In this document: positions 27,661-37,262 of the stretch, piece by piece
How positions within the stretch are numbered: position 1 is the first letter of the stretch
Layout of the letters: each line of letters begins with the position of its first letter
Assembly (NCBI GenBank): GCA_965221345.1
Contig: CBDCSD010000002.1
Span: 3,286,001-3,350,000, forward strand
Source: Bin5 sp965221345
GTDB taxonomy: Bacteria; Chloroflexota; Anaerolineae; Caldilineales; Caldilineaceae
Direction: 5' to 3'
DNA length: 64,000 nucleotides
The notes under the pieces: model-generated
The model's database searches: none
Told to the model about the DNA's origin: nothing
Seen by the model: only the letters and a program-made list of their open reading frames with translations
Made by a program: the position numbers and the translations under genes

Positions 27661-29925
27661 ATGACAACCGAGTTGATAGGCTATACCGACAAACTAAGTG
27701 TCGCACCGGGTGAACAGATTCGTTTCATGGTCAGCACCGACCTGCCGAACTATAACTCGTCATTGGTCCGCCTGATTCATGGCGATGAGAATCCTGCTGG
27801 GCCTGGCTTCAAGGAAGAGCGCGTGATTTCGGCCATTGACGGCCGCCGGGCCGGTCGCAAGCAGTACGCCCGTACAGGCTCGTATGTCACCGTAGCCGAC
27901 CATAGCTTGCTGAACCAGTTGACCAGCTTCACGCTCCAGGCCTGGATCTGGCCAACCACGCCTCTCGATGGGGAGGAACAGGGTCTCCTGAGCAAGTGGT
28001 CCGCCGAAGGGTTAGGCATGTGCCTTGCAATAGGGAGACAGGGTGCACTCGAGCTGTGGTTGGGCGGCGCCGGCGCCGCTACCAGCATCAGTACGGGCCA
28101 CGCTATGCGGGCTCGCGAATGGTATTTCGTCGCCGCCGCCTTCGACAACGAAACGGGGCGCGTGCGCCTCATTCAAGCGCCGGCTTCCAATTGGCCCTCC
28201 GACCTCTCGTCCATTTCTGTCGACAAGGTAGTTCACGCCCGCGTTGCCTGCAATAACAATTTCCCGCTGCTCATGGCCGCCTCAACCCTTGAGCCGGCGC
28301 CTTCTGCCCGAAATTCGGCGCAGGGACTATACAATGGCAAGATCGACAGCCCTCGCCTCTTCAACCGGGCCCTTGACCCAAGTGAAATCGATCTTCTGCG
28401 ACAGGACTACCCTCCAACAGAACTGTCCGGGGCCGACTTGGTCGCCGCCTGGGATCTGTCGCTGGATCCTTCTTCAAGCAAGATAACTGACACAGGCCCG
28501 CACCGGTTACATGGCGCAACCGTCAACATGCCTGTGCGCGCCGCGACCGGCCACAACTGGGAGGCAACTGAATTCGATCATAAGTTCGCCTCTCACCAGT
28601 ACGGCGCCATACATTTCCACGTGGACGACCTGGAGGATGCCGGATGGGATCCGGACTTCGAGCTAACCGTTCCCGACGGATTGCGCAGCGGTGTCTACGC
28701 TGCGCGTCTGCAAAGTGAAGGGCAGGAAGACCATATTCCATTCTTTGTGCGCCCGCCTCGCGGGTCGGCCCATGCCTCCATTCTTTACCTCGTCCCGACA
28801 TTCACCTATCTGGCCTATGCAAATGACCGGATGGATGCCGCACATGGGCTTATTGCTGACATGCCCGCAGGGAAATTGAGACTGGACCCGCGCGATCTCG
28901 ACCTTGCCGAGCACCCCGAGTATGCTATGTCGCTCTACGACAAACACAGCGATGACAGCGGCTGCTGCTACTCGTCCAGGCTACGTCCCATCCTGAATAT
29001 GCGTCCCAAGTACCGCCATGTCCTGGCAGGAGCTCCTCGCCATTTCAGCGCCGACCTCTACCTTGTCGACTGGCTCGAACAGAAGAATTTCTCCTATGAT
29101 GTTGCCACTGACGAGGACCTGCACCACGAGCGCATGGACCTTCTAGCCAACTACAAGGTCATACTGACCGGTACACACCCGGAATACTGGACCGCGCCTA
29201 TGTTGGAGGCCCTGGAGGAATTCCTTGCAGGAGGTGGACGGCTTATCTATCTGGGTGGAAACGGCTTCTTTTGGGTAACAAGCATCGACCCCGGGCGCCC
29301 CCACATCGTAGAAGTCCGCCGCGGCTTGGCAGGCACGCGTGCATGGAACTCGCTCCCAGGCGAATGCTATCACAGTACTACGGGCGAATTGGGCGGCCTG
29401 TGGCGGCACCGCGGAAAGCCGCCTAACCAGATCGCCGGCATCGGATTCACCGCCCAGGGTTGGAGAGACCCCGCGCCCGGCTATACTCGACAGCCAGGCA
29501 GCTTCGATGAACGGGCGGCATTCATTTTTGAAGGCCTCTCTGCCGACGAAACGATCGGCGACTTCGGCCTCGTATTCGGTGGAGCCGCCGGCGACGAGCT
29601 GGATCGTATCGACTACGGCTTGGGGACTCCCCACCACACGCTCCTTTTGGCCTCCTCAGAGGGACACGGACCTTCCATTTCGCCGGTCATAGAAGACTTC
29701 CTTCAATTAAGCGCCAATCTGTTTGCCAATAGCACAGCGAATGTGCGCGCCGACATGGTCTACTTCGAGACACCCGATAACGGTGCTGTCTTTTCGGTTG
29801 GATCGATGTGCTGGTGCGCGAGCCTATCCCATAACGATTACGACAACAACGCTTCCCGTATAACCAAGAACGTTCTGGATGCCTTCACGAATGCTGTAGA
29901 ACTTCCCCCAACTCCTCATAGCTAA
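27661..29925 (+). CDS. LamG-containing N,N-dimethylformamidase beta-subunit-like protein
   Basis: A 754-residue protein. Residues 1-60 are a small N-terminal domain. Residues about 75-240 form a LamG/concanavalin-like domain (SFTLQAWIWPTT, WYFVAAAFDNETG). The C-terminal 450 residues match the N,N-dimethylformamidase large-subunit family (DSGCCYSSRLRP, THPEYWTAPMLEALEEF, GGGRLIYLGGNGFFW). Known members hydrolyse amide C-N bonds with an iron held by Tyr, Tyr and Glu; I cannot map those residues with certainty. There is no signal peptide, so it is probably cytoplasmic. The start at 27661 has GGAG six bases upstream. No small subunit gene is nearby. Its 3' end recurs at 36.1-36.5 kb. The natural substrate is unknown, perhaps an N-substituted amide. 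Confidence 0.8.
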   Translation: MTTELIGYTDKLSVAPGEQIRFMVSTDLPNYNSSLVRLIHGDENPAGPGFKEERVISAIDGRRAGRKQYARTGSYVTVADHSLLNQLTSFTLQAWIWPTTPLDGEEQGLLSKWSAEGLGMCLAIGRQGALELWLGGAGAATSISTGHAMRAREWYFVAAAFDNETGRVRLIQAPASNWPSDLSSISVDKVVHARVACNNNFPLLMAASTLEPAPSARNSAQGLYNGKIDSPRLFNRALDPSEIDLLRQDYPPTELSGADLVAAWDLSLDPSSSKITDTGPHRLHGATVNMPVRAATGHNWEATEFDHKFASHQYGAIHFHVDDLEDAGWDPDFELTVPDGLRSGVYAARLQSEGQEDHIPFFVRPPRGSAHASILYLVPTFTYLAYANDRMDAAHGLIADMPAGKLRLDPRDLDLAEHPEYAMSLYDKHSDDSGCCYSSRLRPILNMRPKYRHVLAGAPRHFSADLYLVDWLEQKNFSYDVATDEDLHHERMDLLANYKVILTGTHPEYWTAPMLEALEEFLAGGGRLIYLGGNGFFWVTSIDPGRPHIVEVRRGLAGTRAWNSLPGECYHSTTGELGGLWRHRGKPPNQIAGIGFTAQGWRDPAPGYTRQPGSFDERAAFIFEGLSADETIGDFGLVFGGAAGDELDRIDYGLGTPHHTLLLASSEGHGPSISPVIEDFLQLSANLFANSTANVRADMVYFETPDNGAVFSVGSMCWCASLSHNDYDNNASRITKNVLDAFTNAVELPPTPHS
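29553..29925 (+). repeat. Direct repeat copy 1 (3' end of the dimethylformamidase-like gene)
   Basis: This segment aligns without gaps to 36129-36501, offset 6576 bp, both ending at a stop codon. About the first 300 bp differ at roughly ten positions; the last 75 bp are much more diverged but still homologous in protein. Confidence 0.9.
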
Positions 29926-30663
29926 AACGCTCCTTTGCTGGTAGCTGCTAAGCCTTATCCAATGTGCCAACTCAATAGAGGGCAATCAGCCCATACAGAT
30001 GTTATGGTAAGTGGTCAGAACCATATGAATTTATCTGGACCCGGGGGAGACCTGGTGTCTGGATCAGCACGGCTTTCGTGCCATTGATGCCGTCTTCTCT
30101 GTCTTTCTTGGCCAACTCTTGCCTCCACTGACCATCCCTTCATCCCTGCCACCATTCAGGCCTGAACGTCAAGGCTGTGAGTGACAGCTTCGGTTGGCAA
30201 CCGCCGCTCAGCAACGACGACGGCGTATGGCTGCAGCGCGCTTTTTGGGGGGCGTTGCGGGGGATTCTCTCTGAACAAGGGAGGGCCGCAGGCCCGACTG
30301 CCCAAAATGGACGACCACCAGCGCTGAGACGCCGAAGGTCGTCTGCGCCCGGAGGCGTCCCAAATCGCGAACTATCTATGGATGAGCAAATCCTCTAGAA
30401 CCCAAGACCATAGGCCTTTATCTTCTTCTGATCGAACAGAAGTGCGAGATACAGGCATTATCCAAGCACAACGGGGTCCGACTAGACTCGTTTCCTATCG
30501 GATATAGCAGATACTCCGTTTCAATCTATCGTATGAGATAGCCCTGTCCCTCTGCAAAACGATGGATTGACAGTCAGTGAGACTTCAGTATAATAACATT
30601 ACTTTTCTGGATGTCCACCCGTTCTTGAAAGGTCCAAGCACCACAAAGGGAGGAAACGACACC
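29926..30663. other. Intergenic region before the first family-5 ABC operon
   Basis: A 738-bp stretch with no credible gene. A short open frame at 30177-30398 lacks family resemblance and a ribosome site. The only clear signal is a near-consensus promoter at 30567-30594. Confidence 0.5.
30567..30594 (+). promoter_or_regulatory. Near-consensus promoter of the family-5 ABC operon
   Basis: Perfect TTGACA (30567-30572) and perfect TATAAT (30589-30594) are separated by 16 bp. Predicted transcription starts near 30601, which supports the binding-protein start at 30664 and excludes the upstream in-frame start at 30577. Confidence 0.8.
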
Positions 30664-32310
30664 ATGGCAGGGAAGAACGCTCACAGAATTTCGCGACGAG
30701 AATTCCTACAGGTTTCAGCAATGGCGAGTGCCAGCCTGGTGGCAGCCGCCTGTGCGGTACCAGCCGCGGGACCGGCATCCCAGGCACCGGCGCCTGAGGC
30801 GCCTGCCGCACCCGAATCGATGATCAAACGCGGTGGTCCCACACTCATTGCCCGTCAACAGCCCCCCAAAATACTCGATGCACACCTGGATACAGGGCCA
30901 CACACCCAGTTTTGGGGGCAAATTCACGACAGCCTGCTGCATCACCGGCTTGTTGACCCGGAGACGGGTACTTTCGAATTGGCAGGAGCCCTGGCAGAGA
31001 GCTGGGAACGCGACGGCGATACTGCCTGGATCTTCCACCTCCGTGAGGGAGTTAAATTTCACGATGGCAGTGATTGGAATGCCGATGTTGCGCAGTGGAA
31101 CCTTTTGCGGATGAGAGACCACCCACAGTCGGTGGCGAAGGATGTCGTTGCCGAAATTGAGTCGATCGACAGCTTGAATTCTCACTCCATCCGGGTCAAC
31201 TTGACTGCGACCAATGCGGCCTTTCCCCATTTGATGGCATACCCTGCCAGCAATGGTCGTACCCGGATTGTCTCGAAACAGGCCGTCGAAGAGATGGGCG
31301 ACGACGAATATGCCCAACACCCGGTTGGCACCGGCCCATTCAAGTTTGTTGAGTGGGTGAAAGATGACCATATCACCGTCAAGCGCTTTGAGGACTATTG
31401 GCAGGACGGTGAAGATGGTCAGTCATTGCCGTATCTGGACTCGATAAGGTTCGATATGCTCACCGACTATACGGTGGCATTTCTGAGACTGCGCAGTGGG
31501 GATATGCATCTGTCGGACATCGACCCCAAAGACTGGACATCGGCCCAAGGCGATTCGAACCTGATGAACTTTCCGGTCTCATGGGCCCCCACAACCTATG
31601 CATTGGGTCTCAACGCCCAAAATGGAAAGTTTGCCGATAACATTCCTCTGCGCAAAGCGCTTGCTCATGCAATACCCTATGATGACTTGACGAATGCATT
31701 GGGGTTTGGACTTGGCTTCCGCTCCAAACATTTCTGGCCGGAGGGTGGGCTTGGGTATGATGACGCGCTTCCCTACTACGACTATAATCCTGATAAGGCG
31801 AGCGAACTGCTTATAGAAGCCGGCTATCCCAACGGTGTGGACCTGGTTATGCTGCAGTTTAACCGCAGCCAGGACCTCAGGACGGGACAGGGCGTACAGG
31901 CCGCCGTAAGAGAGTTGGGCATCCGCATTGAGCTTGATGTCGTAGACGTTGTCAGGTGGCGTGAGGCAGCCAGAACCGGCGAAGGTTGGGACCTCAACCA
32001 TAATACGCGTGGCTGGAGCCCGGATCCGAGTGGGCAGCGTCGTCAGTTGCTGACTACTGGCTATGGCAATTTCGTTCGTTCGATGAACACGGAGATCGAT
32101 GATTTGATGGCCAAGGGCCAAGAAACCTTCGACCCAAACGAACGTCACGAAATCTATAGGCAGATTCAGGAAAAGGTGTATGAAGACGCTCTCTGGCTCT
32201 TCATCTATGCCATTCCAAAAGCCCTTATCTTCCCGAAAGAACTCAGTGGGGTATCAGTAGAGTGGAGTGCTTGGAGTTGGAATGGAGCAAGTCTGCATTG
32301 GACTTCATGA
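30664..32310 (+). CDS. ABC transporter substrate-binding protein, family 5 (peptide/nickel type)
   Basis: A 548-residue lipoprotein of solute-binding protein family 5, which captures peptides, opines, oligosaccharides or metal chelates outside the cell. The N-terminus has a Tat-like twin arginine SRREFLQ (Arg11-Arg12), a hydrophobic stretch and a lipobox ending at Cys30 (VAAAC). Typical blocks follow: LAESWERDGDTAWIFHLREGVKFHDG and DIPLRKALAHAIPYDDL-like sequence (each quoted as its core only). GGGAGG lies upstream of ATG 30664. It is followed 17 bp later by two permease genes, with no ATPase genes in the unit. Confidence 0.92.
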   Translation: MAGKNAHRISRREFLQVSAMASASLVAAACAVPAAGPASQAPAPEAPAAPESMIKRGGPTLIARQQPPKILDAHLDTGPHTQFWGQIHDSLLHHRLVDPETGTFELAGALAESWERDGDTAWIFHLREGVKFHDGSDWNADVAQWNLLRMRDHPQSVAKDVVAEIESIDSLNSHSIRVNLTATNAAFPHLMAYPASNGRTRIVSKQAVEEMGDDEYAQHPVGTGPFKFVEWVKDDHITVKRFEDYWQDGEDGQSLPYLDSIRFDMLTDYTVAFLRLRSGDMHLSDIDPKDWTSAQGDSNLMNFPVSWAPTTYALGLNAQNGKFADNIPLRKALAHAIPYDDLTNALGFGLGFRSKHFWPEGGLGYDDALPYYDYNPDKASELLIEAGYPNGVDLVMLQFNRSQDLRTGQGVQAAVRELGIRIELDVVDVVRWREAARTGEGWDLNHNTRGWSPDPSGQRRQLLTTGYGNFVRSMNTEIDDLMAKGQETFDPNERHEIYRQIQEKVYEDALWLFIYAIPKALIFPKELSGVSVEWSAWSWNGASLHWTS

Positions 32311-32327
32311 CATTGCAAGGGTGAAGG

Positions 32328-33278
32328 ATGACGGTATATCTTGTGCGACGAATTCTACAGGTCATTCCCGTCCTGTGGCTGGTTACCGTCATTTCCTTTG
32401 CCATTGTCTTGCTTGTTCCAGGCGATGCCGCTTTAGCCCTGCTACCTGAAGACGCCTTACGTGACGAGGAACTGTACCAATACTACCGGCACGAGTTGGG
32501 GTTGGACCGTCCGTTGCCAGTTCAATATCTCAACTGGGTAGGCAAGGTGCTGCAGGGCAACTTGGGCGTGTCCTTTCGCAACAAACAGCCCGTTCTTGAA
32601 GGGATTGCTCAGCGGTTGGGTCCAACAATCGAACTAAGCCTGTTGTCTTTACTGGTGTCGATGGCAGTGGGTCTACCCGTAGGAGTCTTTTCAGCCATCA
32701 GGCCGAATTCCAAGCTGGATGCTGCGGGGACTGCATTTGTATTGGCAGGCGTGGCCACCCCCAACTTTTGGCTGGGCATCATGTTGATCCTGGTCGTTTC
32801 GGTGTGGCTGCGCTGGCTGCCCGCAGGCGGCTATGTCCCGTTCTTCGATAGGCCTTTTGCAAACCTGAAGCTGATGATTTTGCCGGCCATCACGCTCGGC
32901 ACCGCACTGGCAGCAATCACCATGCGCCAGACGCGTTCAGCTTTGCTGGAGGTGCTACATCAGGAGTACATTACCACTGCGCGGGCTAAAGGATTGAAGA
33001 CTCTTGTGGTGATGGTCCGCCACGGGCTAAAAAATGCGTTGATTCCCGTGGTCACCATTATCGGCTTGCAAATCGGCCGGCTTGTCGGTGGGACGGTTAT
33101 CGTCGAATCCGTTTTTGGCATCCCTGGGATAGGCCGGCTTGCCATGGATTCCATTTTTGGGCGCGACATTCCTATGGTTCAAGGTGTGATGCTGCTAATG
33201 GCGATAGCAGTACTGATCAGCAACCTCTTTACCGACATCTTGTATGCCTACCTGGACCCCCGCATCCGCTATGGCTAG
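32328..33278 (+). CDS. ABC transporter permease, DppB/OppB family
   Basis: A 316-residue membrane permease with six helices. The N-terminus YLVRRILQVIPVLWLVTVISF is typical for DppB (first helix, about residues 3-24). The cytoplasmic EAA loop that docks the ATPase reads TARAKGLKTLVVMVRHGLKNA. The C-terminal DILYAYLDPRIRYG is also characteristic. It forms a pair with the next gene and receives substrate from the upstream binding protein. Confidence 0.93.
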   Translation: MTVYLVRRILQVIPVLWLVTVISFAIVLLVPGDAALALLPEDALRDEELYQYYRHELGLDRPLPVQYLNWVGKVLQGNLGVSFRNKQPVLEGIAQRLGPTIELSLLSLLVSMAVGLPVGVFSAIRPNSKLDAAGTAFVLAGVATPNFWLGIMLILVVSVWLRWLPAGGYVPFFDRPFANLKLMILPAITLGTALAAITMRQTRSALLEVLHQEYITTARAKGLKTLVVMVRHGLKNALIPVVTIIGLQIGRLVGGTVIVESVFGIPGIGRLAMDSIFGRDIPMVQGVMLLMAIAVLISNLFTDILYAYLDPRIRYG

Positions 33279-33287
33279 ACTGCTTTG

Positions 33288-34214
33288 ATGAGGATCATTA
33301 CAGGGGCAGCCGAGCGAAACAAGGGCACTTCACAGATCGCTTCCACAGCCATAAGACTTTCTCTTAACAAACGCTTCATCATCCTGCGCCGAGTCATGGA
33401 GTCACGGCTCGCCTGGGTTGGCATCGTAGTATGGGTCGGCTTGATCTTCATGGCATTTACTGCTGAACTCATTTCCCCTTATGATCCCACTGCTTTGGAC
33501 TTCGGCGCCGTGTTATCGCCTCCTAGCCGAACTCATCTGCTTGGTACCGACGATTTGGGACGCGATGTCTTGAGCAACCTGATCCACGGATCACGCGTGT
33601 CGTTGCAGGTAGGCTTGGTCTCGGTTGGCCTGGCGACAGTACTTGGAATTCTCATGGGATTGCTGGCTGGCTACTGGGGCGGCTGGGCGGATGACGTCCT
33701 GATGCGTCTCGTTGACGCCTTCTATGCCTTTCCCACCCTGATCCTGGCCCTGGCCATTACGGCAGCGCTTGGTCCAAGCCTGAGCAACGTGATGCTCGCT
33801 GTTGGGATAGTAAACGCACCGGCATTCGCTCGGTTGGTGCGGGGACAGGTTCTCTCAGTGAGGGAACGCGATTTTGTCATAGCAGCATACGTCGTGGGAG
33901 TAAGCCATGGGCGCATGCTACGCTACCACATTTGGCCCAATGTTACTGCGCCGTTAATCGTGCAAGCATCTCTAAGTATTGCGGGTGCCATTTTGTCAGA
34001 GGCCAGCCTGAGTTTCCTGGGGATGGGCGCACCCCCTCCAACTCCCAGCTGGGGGGCAATGCTCAAGAACGGGTATGGCTTCCTGGAGCAGGCACCTTGG
34101 TCATCCTTTTTCCCAGGTGCAGCCATCTTCATAACCGTCCTGGGATTGAACTTCCTCGGCGACGGTTTACGTATGGCACTGGATCCACGTTTGTGGCAGC
34201 GAGGGAAGGCATAG
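33288..34214 (+). CDS. ABC transporter permease, DppC/OppC family
   Basis: A 308-residue second permease of the DppC type. The N-terminal cytoplasmic segment, the first helix (about residues 35-55), the LLGTDDLGRDVLSNLIHGSR signature and the EAA loop (VVGVSHGRMLRYHIWPNV) are all present. The C-terminus contains FLGDGLRMALDPRLW. I use the ATG at 33288; a TTG codon lies directly before it. It starts about 10 bp after dppB ends. OppD/OppF genes are absent, so the ATPases must come from elsewhere. Confidence 0.92.
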   Translation: MRIITGAAERNKGTSQIASTAIRLSLNKRFIILRRVMESRLAWVGIVVWVGLIFMAFTAELISPYDPTALDFGAVLSPPSRTHLLGTDDLGRDVLSNLIHGSRVSLQVGLVSVGLATVLGILMGLLAGYWGGWADDVLMRLVDAFYAFPTLILALAITAALGPSLSNVMLAVGIVNAPAFARLVRGQVLSVRERDFVIAAYVVGVSHGRMLRYHIWPNVTAPLIVQASLSIAGAILSEASLSFLGMGAPPPTPSWGAMLKNGYGFLEQAPWSSFFPGAAIFITVLGLNFLGDGLRMALDPRLWQRGKA

Positions 34215-34287
34215 GCTCCATCCAGAAAGTCGACTCTCCTAAACTTTGAAATGCGATTCGTATAACCCATCTCAATGAGGCTCTAAA

Positions 34288-36042
34288 ATGGCACCCGAGA
34301 TTAATTCTGATGTACTCCCTGAAGTGGAGGAACTGCAGCTGGCTGAAGGCTTCCGGCGCATCCTGTCCGCCCCGGCTGGCCCCACCCACACAATGGCCCG
34401 AGCCAGGCCAGGGATCGACTTTCGAGGATACGCCGAAGGCTGGTGGACACTATCCTGGTGGCGACAGCCAACGGCAGACACGCTACCCTTGGAATGGGAA
34501 ACACACCCAGTGCCTGAAAAGGCTCTGACCGCATTCTCTTTTGTAGGCGCCAGCTACAACACTCCTTACAATGTCTATCCTCACAATCAGGCCCGACTAT
34601 TGGTCAACGGCGAATATGCGCTCACTTTTGACCTCGGCCTACGTACAACACGGGCTTGGCAGGCGAATGACATTCAACTGGAGTTTACGCCCAAGCGAGT
34701 GCAGATGCCGGCCGACGGCTACCACCGCCAGCACGAGATGCACGGCAATAGCGGCATCTACCGCCTTACTGTTCCGGCCCACTTGATAGCGGCGGAAGAG
34801 CCGATTCGGTTGCGTGTCGACCTGGAAAAACCGCAAGAGGGAACCGTTTCTTTCTTTATGATCAAGGGTCGGCAGGACACCCTGGAGGTTTCAACCCAGA
34901 CGAACGCAGAACAGATCTCCCAGCTCCAAGACGATGTCACGCAGCTTCGACGGGTGGTAAGTGTGCTTAGCAAGCGGTTGTATCCAGAGCTATTTCCAGA
35001 GCGACTATCTTCCCAGCAGATGGTCCTGTACCAGCCCGGCCGAGATCATTGCAACGACCTGGATATCGCTCTGGCAGATGATGGGGAAATCATGCTGTCC
35101 TTTCGCCAAGCCGCCGAACATGTGGCACCCCACGGAAAGGCCATTCTGCTGCGCTCCAGCGCCGGAGGACAGTCTTGGAATCCTGAAGATGCTCAGGTAA
35201 TTGCCCATTTTCCCTGGCCGACCGACATTCGCGTTCCCGTATTTCACCGACTGGGCAGCGGGAATTGGATACTCAGTCTCCTGCTCTATCGTAACCACGA
35301 CCAGTCTGGTGAAAGAATCCAACCCCTCGCAAGTCGGCAGGACTTTGAAACGTGGCTCCTGCGATCAGAGGATGACGGCCGCCAATGGACAATGGATTCT
35401 CAACCCTTGGATCCTGGTCCGCTGACAGATGCTACGGTGATGGCTCCGGCTGTGCGACTTCCGACTGGTCGGTTGCTTCTCCCGGTGTCAAGTTGCCTCA
35501 GTGATCCCCTTTCGGCCTCGCTTTTCGCCTCCGACGATGAAGGTCAATCCTGGAACTTACACGCGCTGATAGGGGAGATTCCTTCGCAGTACGCCGCCAT
35601 ATACCCCGAAACCACATTAGCGCTTGCACCTTCCGGTCGACTCATCGCAATGATCCGCATTAGCAATGGAAATCATCTTCAGTCATCTTCTCTTGACGGC
35701 GGGATGACGTGGACGGCCTGGGAGGAAACTCCCATGCCGTCGTTCGGACACCGGGCTAGGTTGCTCACTCTTAGCAGCGGTGAGATTCTGTGCTCGTACG
35801 GCTGGCGCTGCAGGCGCGAAGACGGACTTGACGAACTGGGTAGCATAAAACTGGCTCTTAGTCGGGACGAGGGGCGGACCTGGCCGGCGCAGGAAATGCG
35901 TATATTGCGCGATGATTTCTTGAATTGGGACATCGGCTACCCGATCACCATTGAGTTGCCCGATGGCCGACTGTTCACAGCCTATTGGGGCAACCAAATG
36001 GACAGGTTTTACATTGGGGGAAACGTCTACAACAAGTGGTAA
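34288..36042 (+). CDS. Sialidase-like BNR/Asp-box propeller protein with N-terminal beta domain
   Basis: A 584-residue protein without a signal peptide, so probably cytoplasmic. Residues 1-200 look like a beta-sandwich domain, residues 205-232 a short coiled linker, and residues 240-584 a six-bladed propeller of the exo-alpha-sialidase superfamily. Five Asp-boxes (SxDxGxxW) are visible: SSAGGQSW (290-297), SEDDGRQW, SDDEGQSW, SLDGGMTW and SRDEGRTW. Relatives cleave terminal sialic acid-like or other acidic sugars, but the family is diverse and activity is not certain. It lies 73 bp after the permeases, suggesting it processes or senses the imported compound. Confidence 0.78.
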   Translation: MAPEINSDVLPEVEELQLAEGFRRILSAPAGPTHTMARARPGIDFRGYAEGWWTLSWWRQPTADTLPLEWETHPVPEKALTAFSFVGASYNTPYNVYPHNQARLLVNGEYALTFDLGLRTTRAWQANDIQLEFTPKRVQMPADGYHRQHEMHGNSGIYRLTVPAHLIAAEEPIRLRVDLEKPQEGTVSFFMIKGRQDTLEVSTQTNAEQISQLQDDVTQLRRVVSVLSKRLYPELFPERLSSQQMVLYQPGRDHCNDLDIALADDGEIMLSFRQAAEHVAPHGKAILLRSSAGGQSWNPEDAQVIAHFPWPTDIRVPVFHRLGSGNWILSLLLYRNHDQSGERIQPLASRQDFETWLLRSEDDGRQWTMDSQPLDPGPLTDATVMAPAVRLPTGRLLLPVSSCLSDPLSASLFASDDEGQSWNLHALIGEIPSQYAAIYPETTLALAPSGRLIAMIRISNGNHLQSSSLDGGMTWTAWEETPMPSFGHRARLLTLSSGEILCSYGWRCRREDGLDELGSIKLALSRDEGRTWPAQEMRILRDDFLNWDIGYPITIELPDGRLFTAYWGNQMDRFYIGGNVYNKW

Positions 36043-36111
36043 AGTATAGAGTATTCACATTTGCAGCAACCGGGCATTCTCGGGAACCACCGTCCGTTCA
36101 TCTTGTAGCCG

Positions 36112-36501
36112 ATCAATAAAGATGAACTGATCGGCGACTTCGGCCTCGTGTTCGGTGGAGCCGCCGGCGACGAGCTGGATCGTATCGACTACGGCTTGGG
36201 GACTCCCCACCACACGCTCCTTTTGGCCTCCTCAGAGGGACACGGACCTTCTATTTCGCCGGTCATAGAAGACTTCCTTCAATTAAGTGCCAATCTGTTC
36301 TTAAATAGCACAGCGAATGTGCGCGCCGACATGGTCTACTTCGAGACGCCCGATAACGGTGCCGTCTTTTCGGTTGGATCGATGTGCTGGTGCGCGAGCC
36401 TATCCCATAACGATTACGACAACAACGTTTCCCGCATTACCGAGAATGTGCTGAACGCATTCTCCAATTCTGCCGAGCTCCCCCCGCCGCCCTTGCGTTG
36501 A
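36112..36501 (+). pseudogene. Truncated second copy of the dimethylformamidase-like 3' end
   Basis: About 129 codons homologous to the last part of the gene at 27.7-29.9 kb (GDFGLVFGGAAGDELDRIDYG, quoted as its core, to the stop). An in-frame stop at 36106 and the lack of a start show that it is a remnant. The upstream residues NKDEL differ from SADET in the intact copy, and the last 25 residues also differ, so it derives from a diverged paralogue and not from a simple recent duplicate. It ends 6576 bp from the matching stop. Confidence 0.85.
36129..36501 (+). repeat. Direct repeat copy 2
   Basis: This is the partner of 29553-29925. Nucleotide identity is very high from 36129 to about 36427 and falls sharply after that, although the reading frame and stop position stay aligned. 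Confidence 0.9.
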
Positions 36502-37262
36502 CATGCCTCCTCTCCTGCGCCATCTCTGAATGAGAAGGGCAGATTAGACCTCCTACAAGTTCGCTTCCTCCCGCCCGTGGTCCCCTTCCTACAACCCAAT
36601 TGGCAAGACGAAACCTGATTTTGGACTGAATCTTGGGCCGCGCCGGGCTTCTGAAACGTGTTTGCCTATCCATTTACGCCGTAGTAAAATGTAGTGCAAT
36701 CGCTCCTGGTTCTTCCGCTGAAATTTCCATGTCTAGGAGCGAAGTGAAGCAGGGAGAGACAATCCTTTTCTGCAAAAAGCTGGCAAGCCTGACCCATGTC
36801 ATTGGCTGCACCTTCCCCCACAAAGACAGCTACCGCTGCCAACGAGCCACCCCGCAATCTGTGGCCGACGAATTGGCGCATGACACTGTCACCCAGATCG
36901 CTTCCCTCAGTCCTTCTTCACCGCCTACCCTTAGTAACGACACGGCATCTCCGACCGACATTCCCGAGCGGGCAGACAGTCGGCGGGAATCTGGACACCG
37001 CGCAACCTTTGTCAGGCGCTACCGCGAAGCCCGCACCTTCGTATTCAGTTCCACTTTTCCGAGCCGGCTCTTGCCAGCCATACGCGTCTAACTGAGACTG
37101 GCATTTTTGCCTTAACTGAATACCTCCAATTAGCCCGATGTGATGCACGACGATTGTGAAGTGAAGCAGTGGTCGCTCGATCCGTGTGACAGGCCCGCAG
37201 AAGTCTCTGAAAACTGGGATTCCCCTCGGCAACTGAAGATCCAAATCTAAGGAGGCAGATCG
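36502..37262. other. Intergenic region before the family-1 sugar transporter
   Basis: A 761-bp stretch with no convincing gene; open frames here lack family resemblance. One possible promoter, TTGCCT (36662-36667) and TAAAAT (36685-36690) with 17 bp between, points toward the transporter but would leave a leader of about 570 nt. Confidence 0.45.
36662..36690 (+). promoter_or_regulatory. Possible promoter upstream of the sugar importer operon
   Basis: TTGCCT and TAAAAT lie at 17-bp spacing. The match is fair, but the distance to the first gene is long, so this is a weak call. Confidence 0.3.

Noticed and set aside
30177..30398. Possible small gene of 73 codons
   Set aside because: There is no family resemblance, no ribosome site and a skewed composition; it is treated as intergenic.
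29926..36111. Composite transposon flanked by direct repeats
   Set aside because: The flanking repeats are parts of a coding gene, not IS elements, and no transposase or target duplication is visible.
36633..37091. Possible 152-codon gene before the sugar importer
   Set aside because: The amino acid composition is random-looking and there is no start signal; the region probably holds regulatory DNA only.
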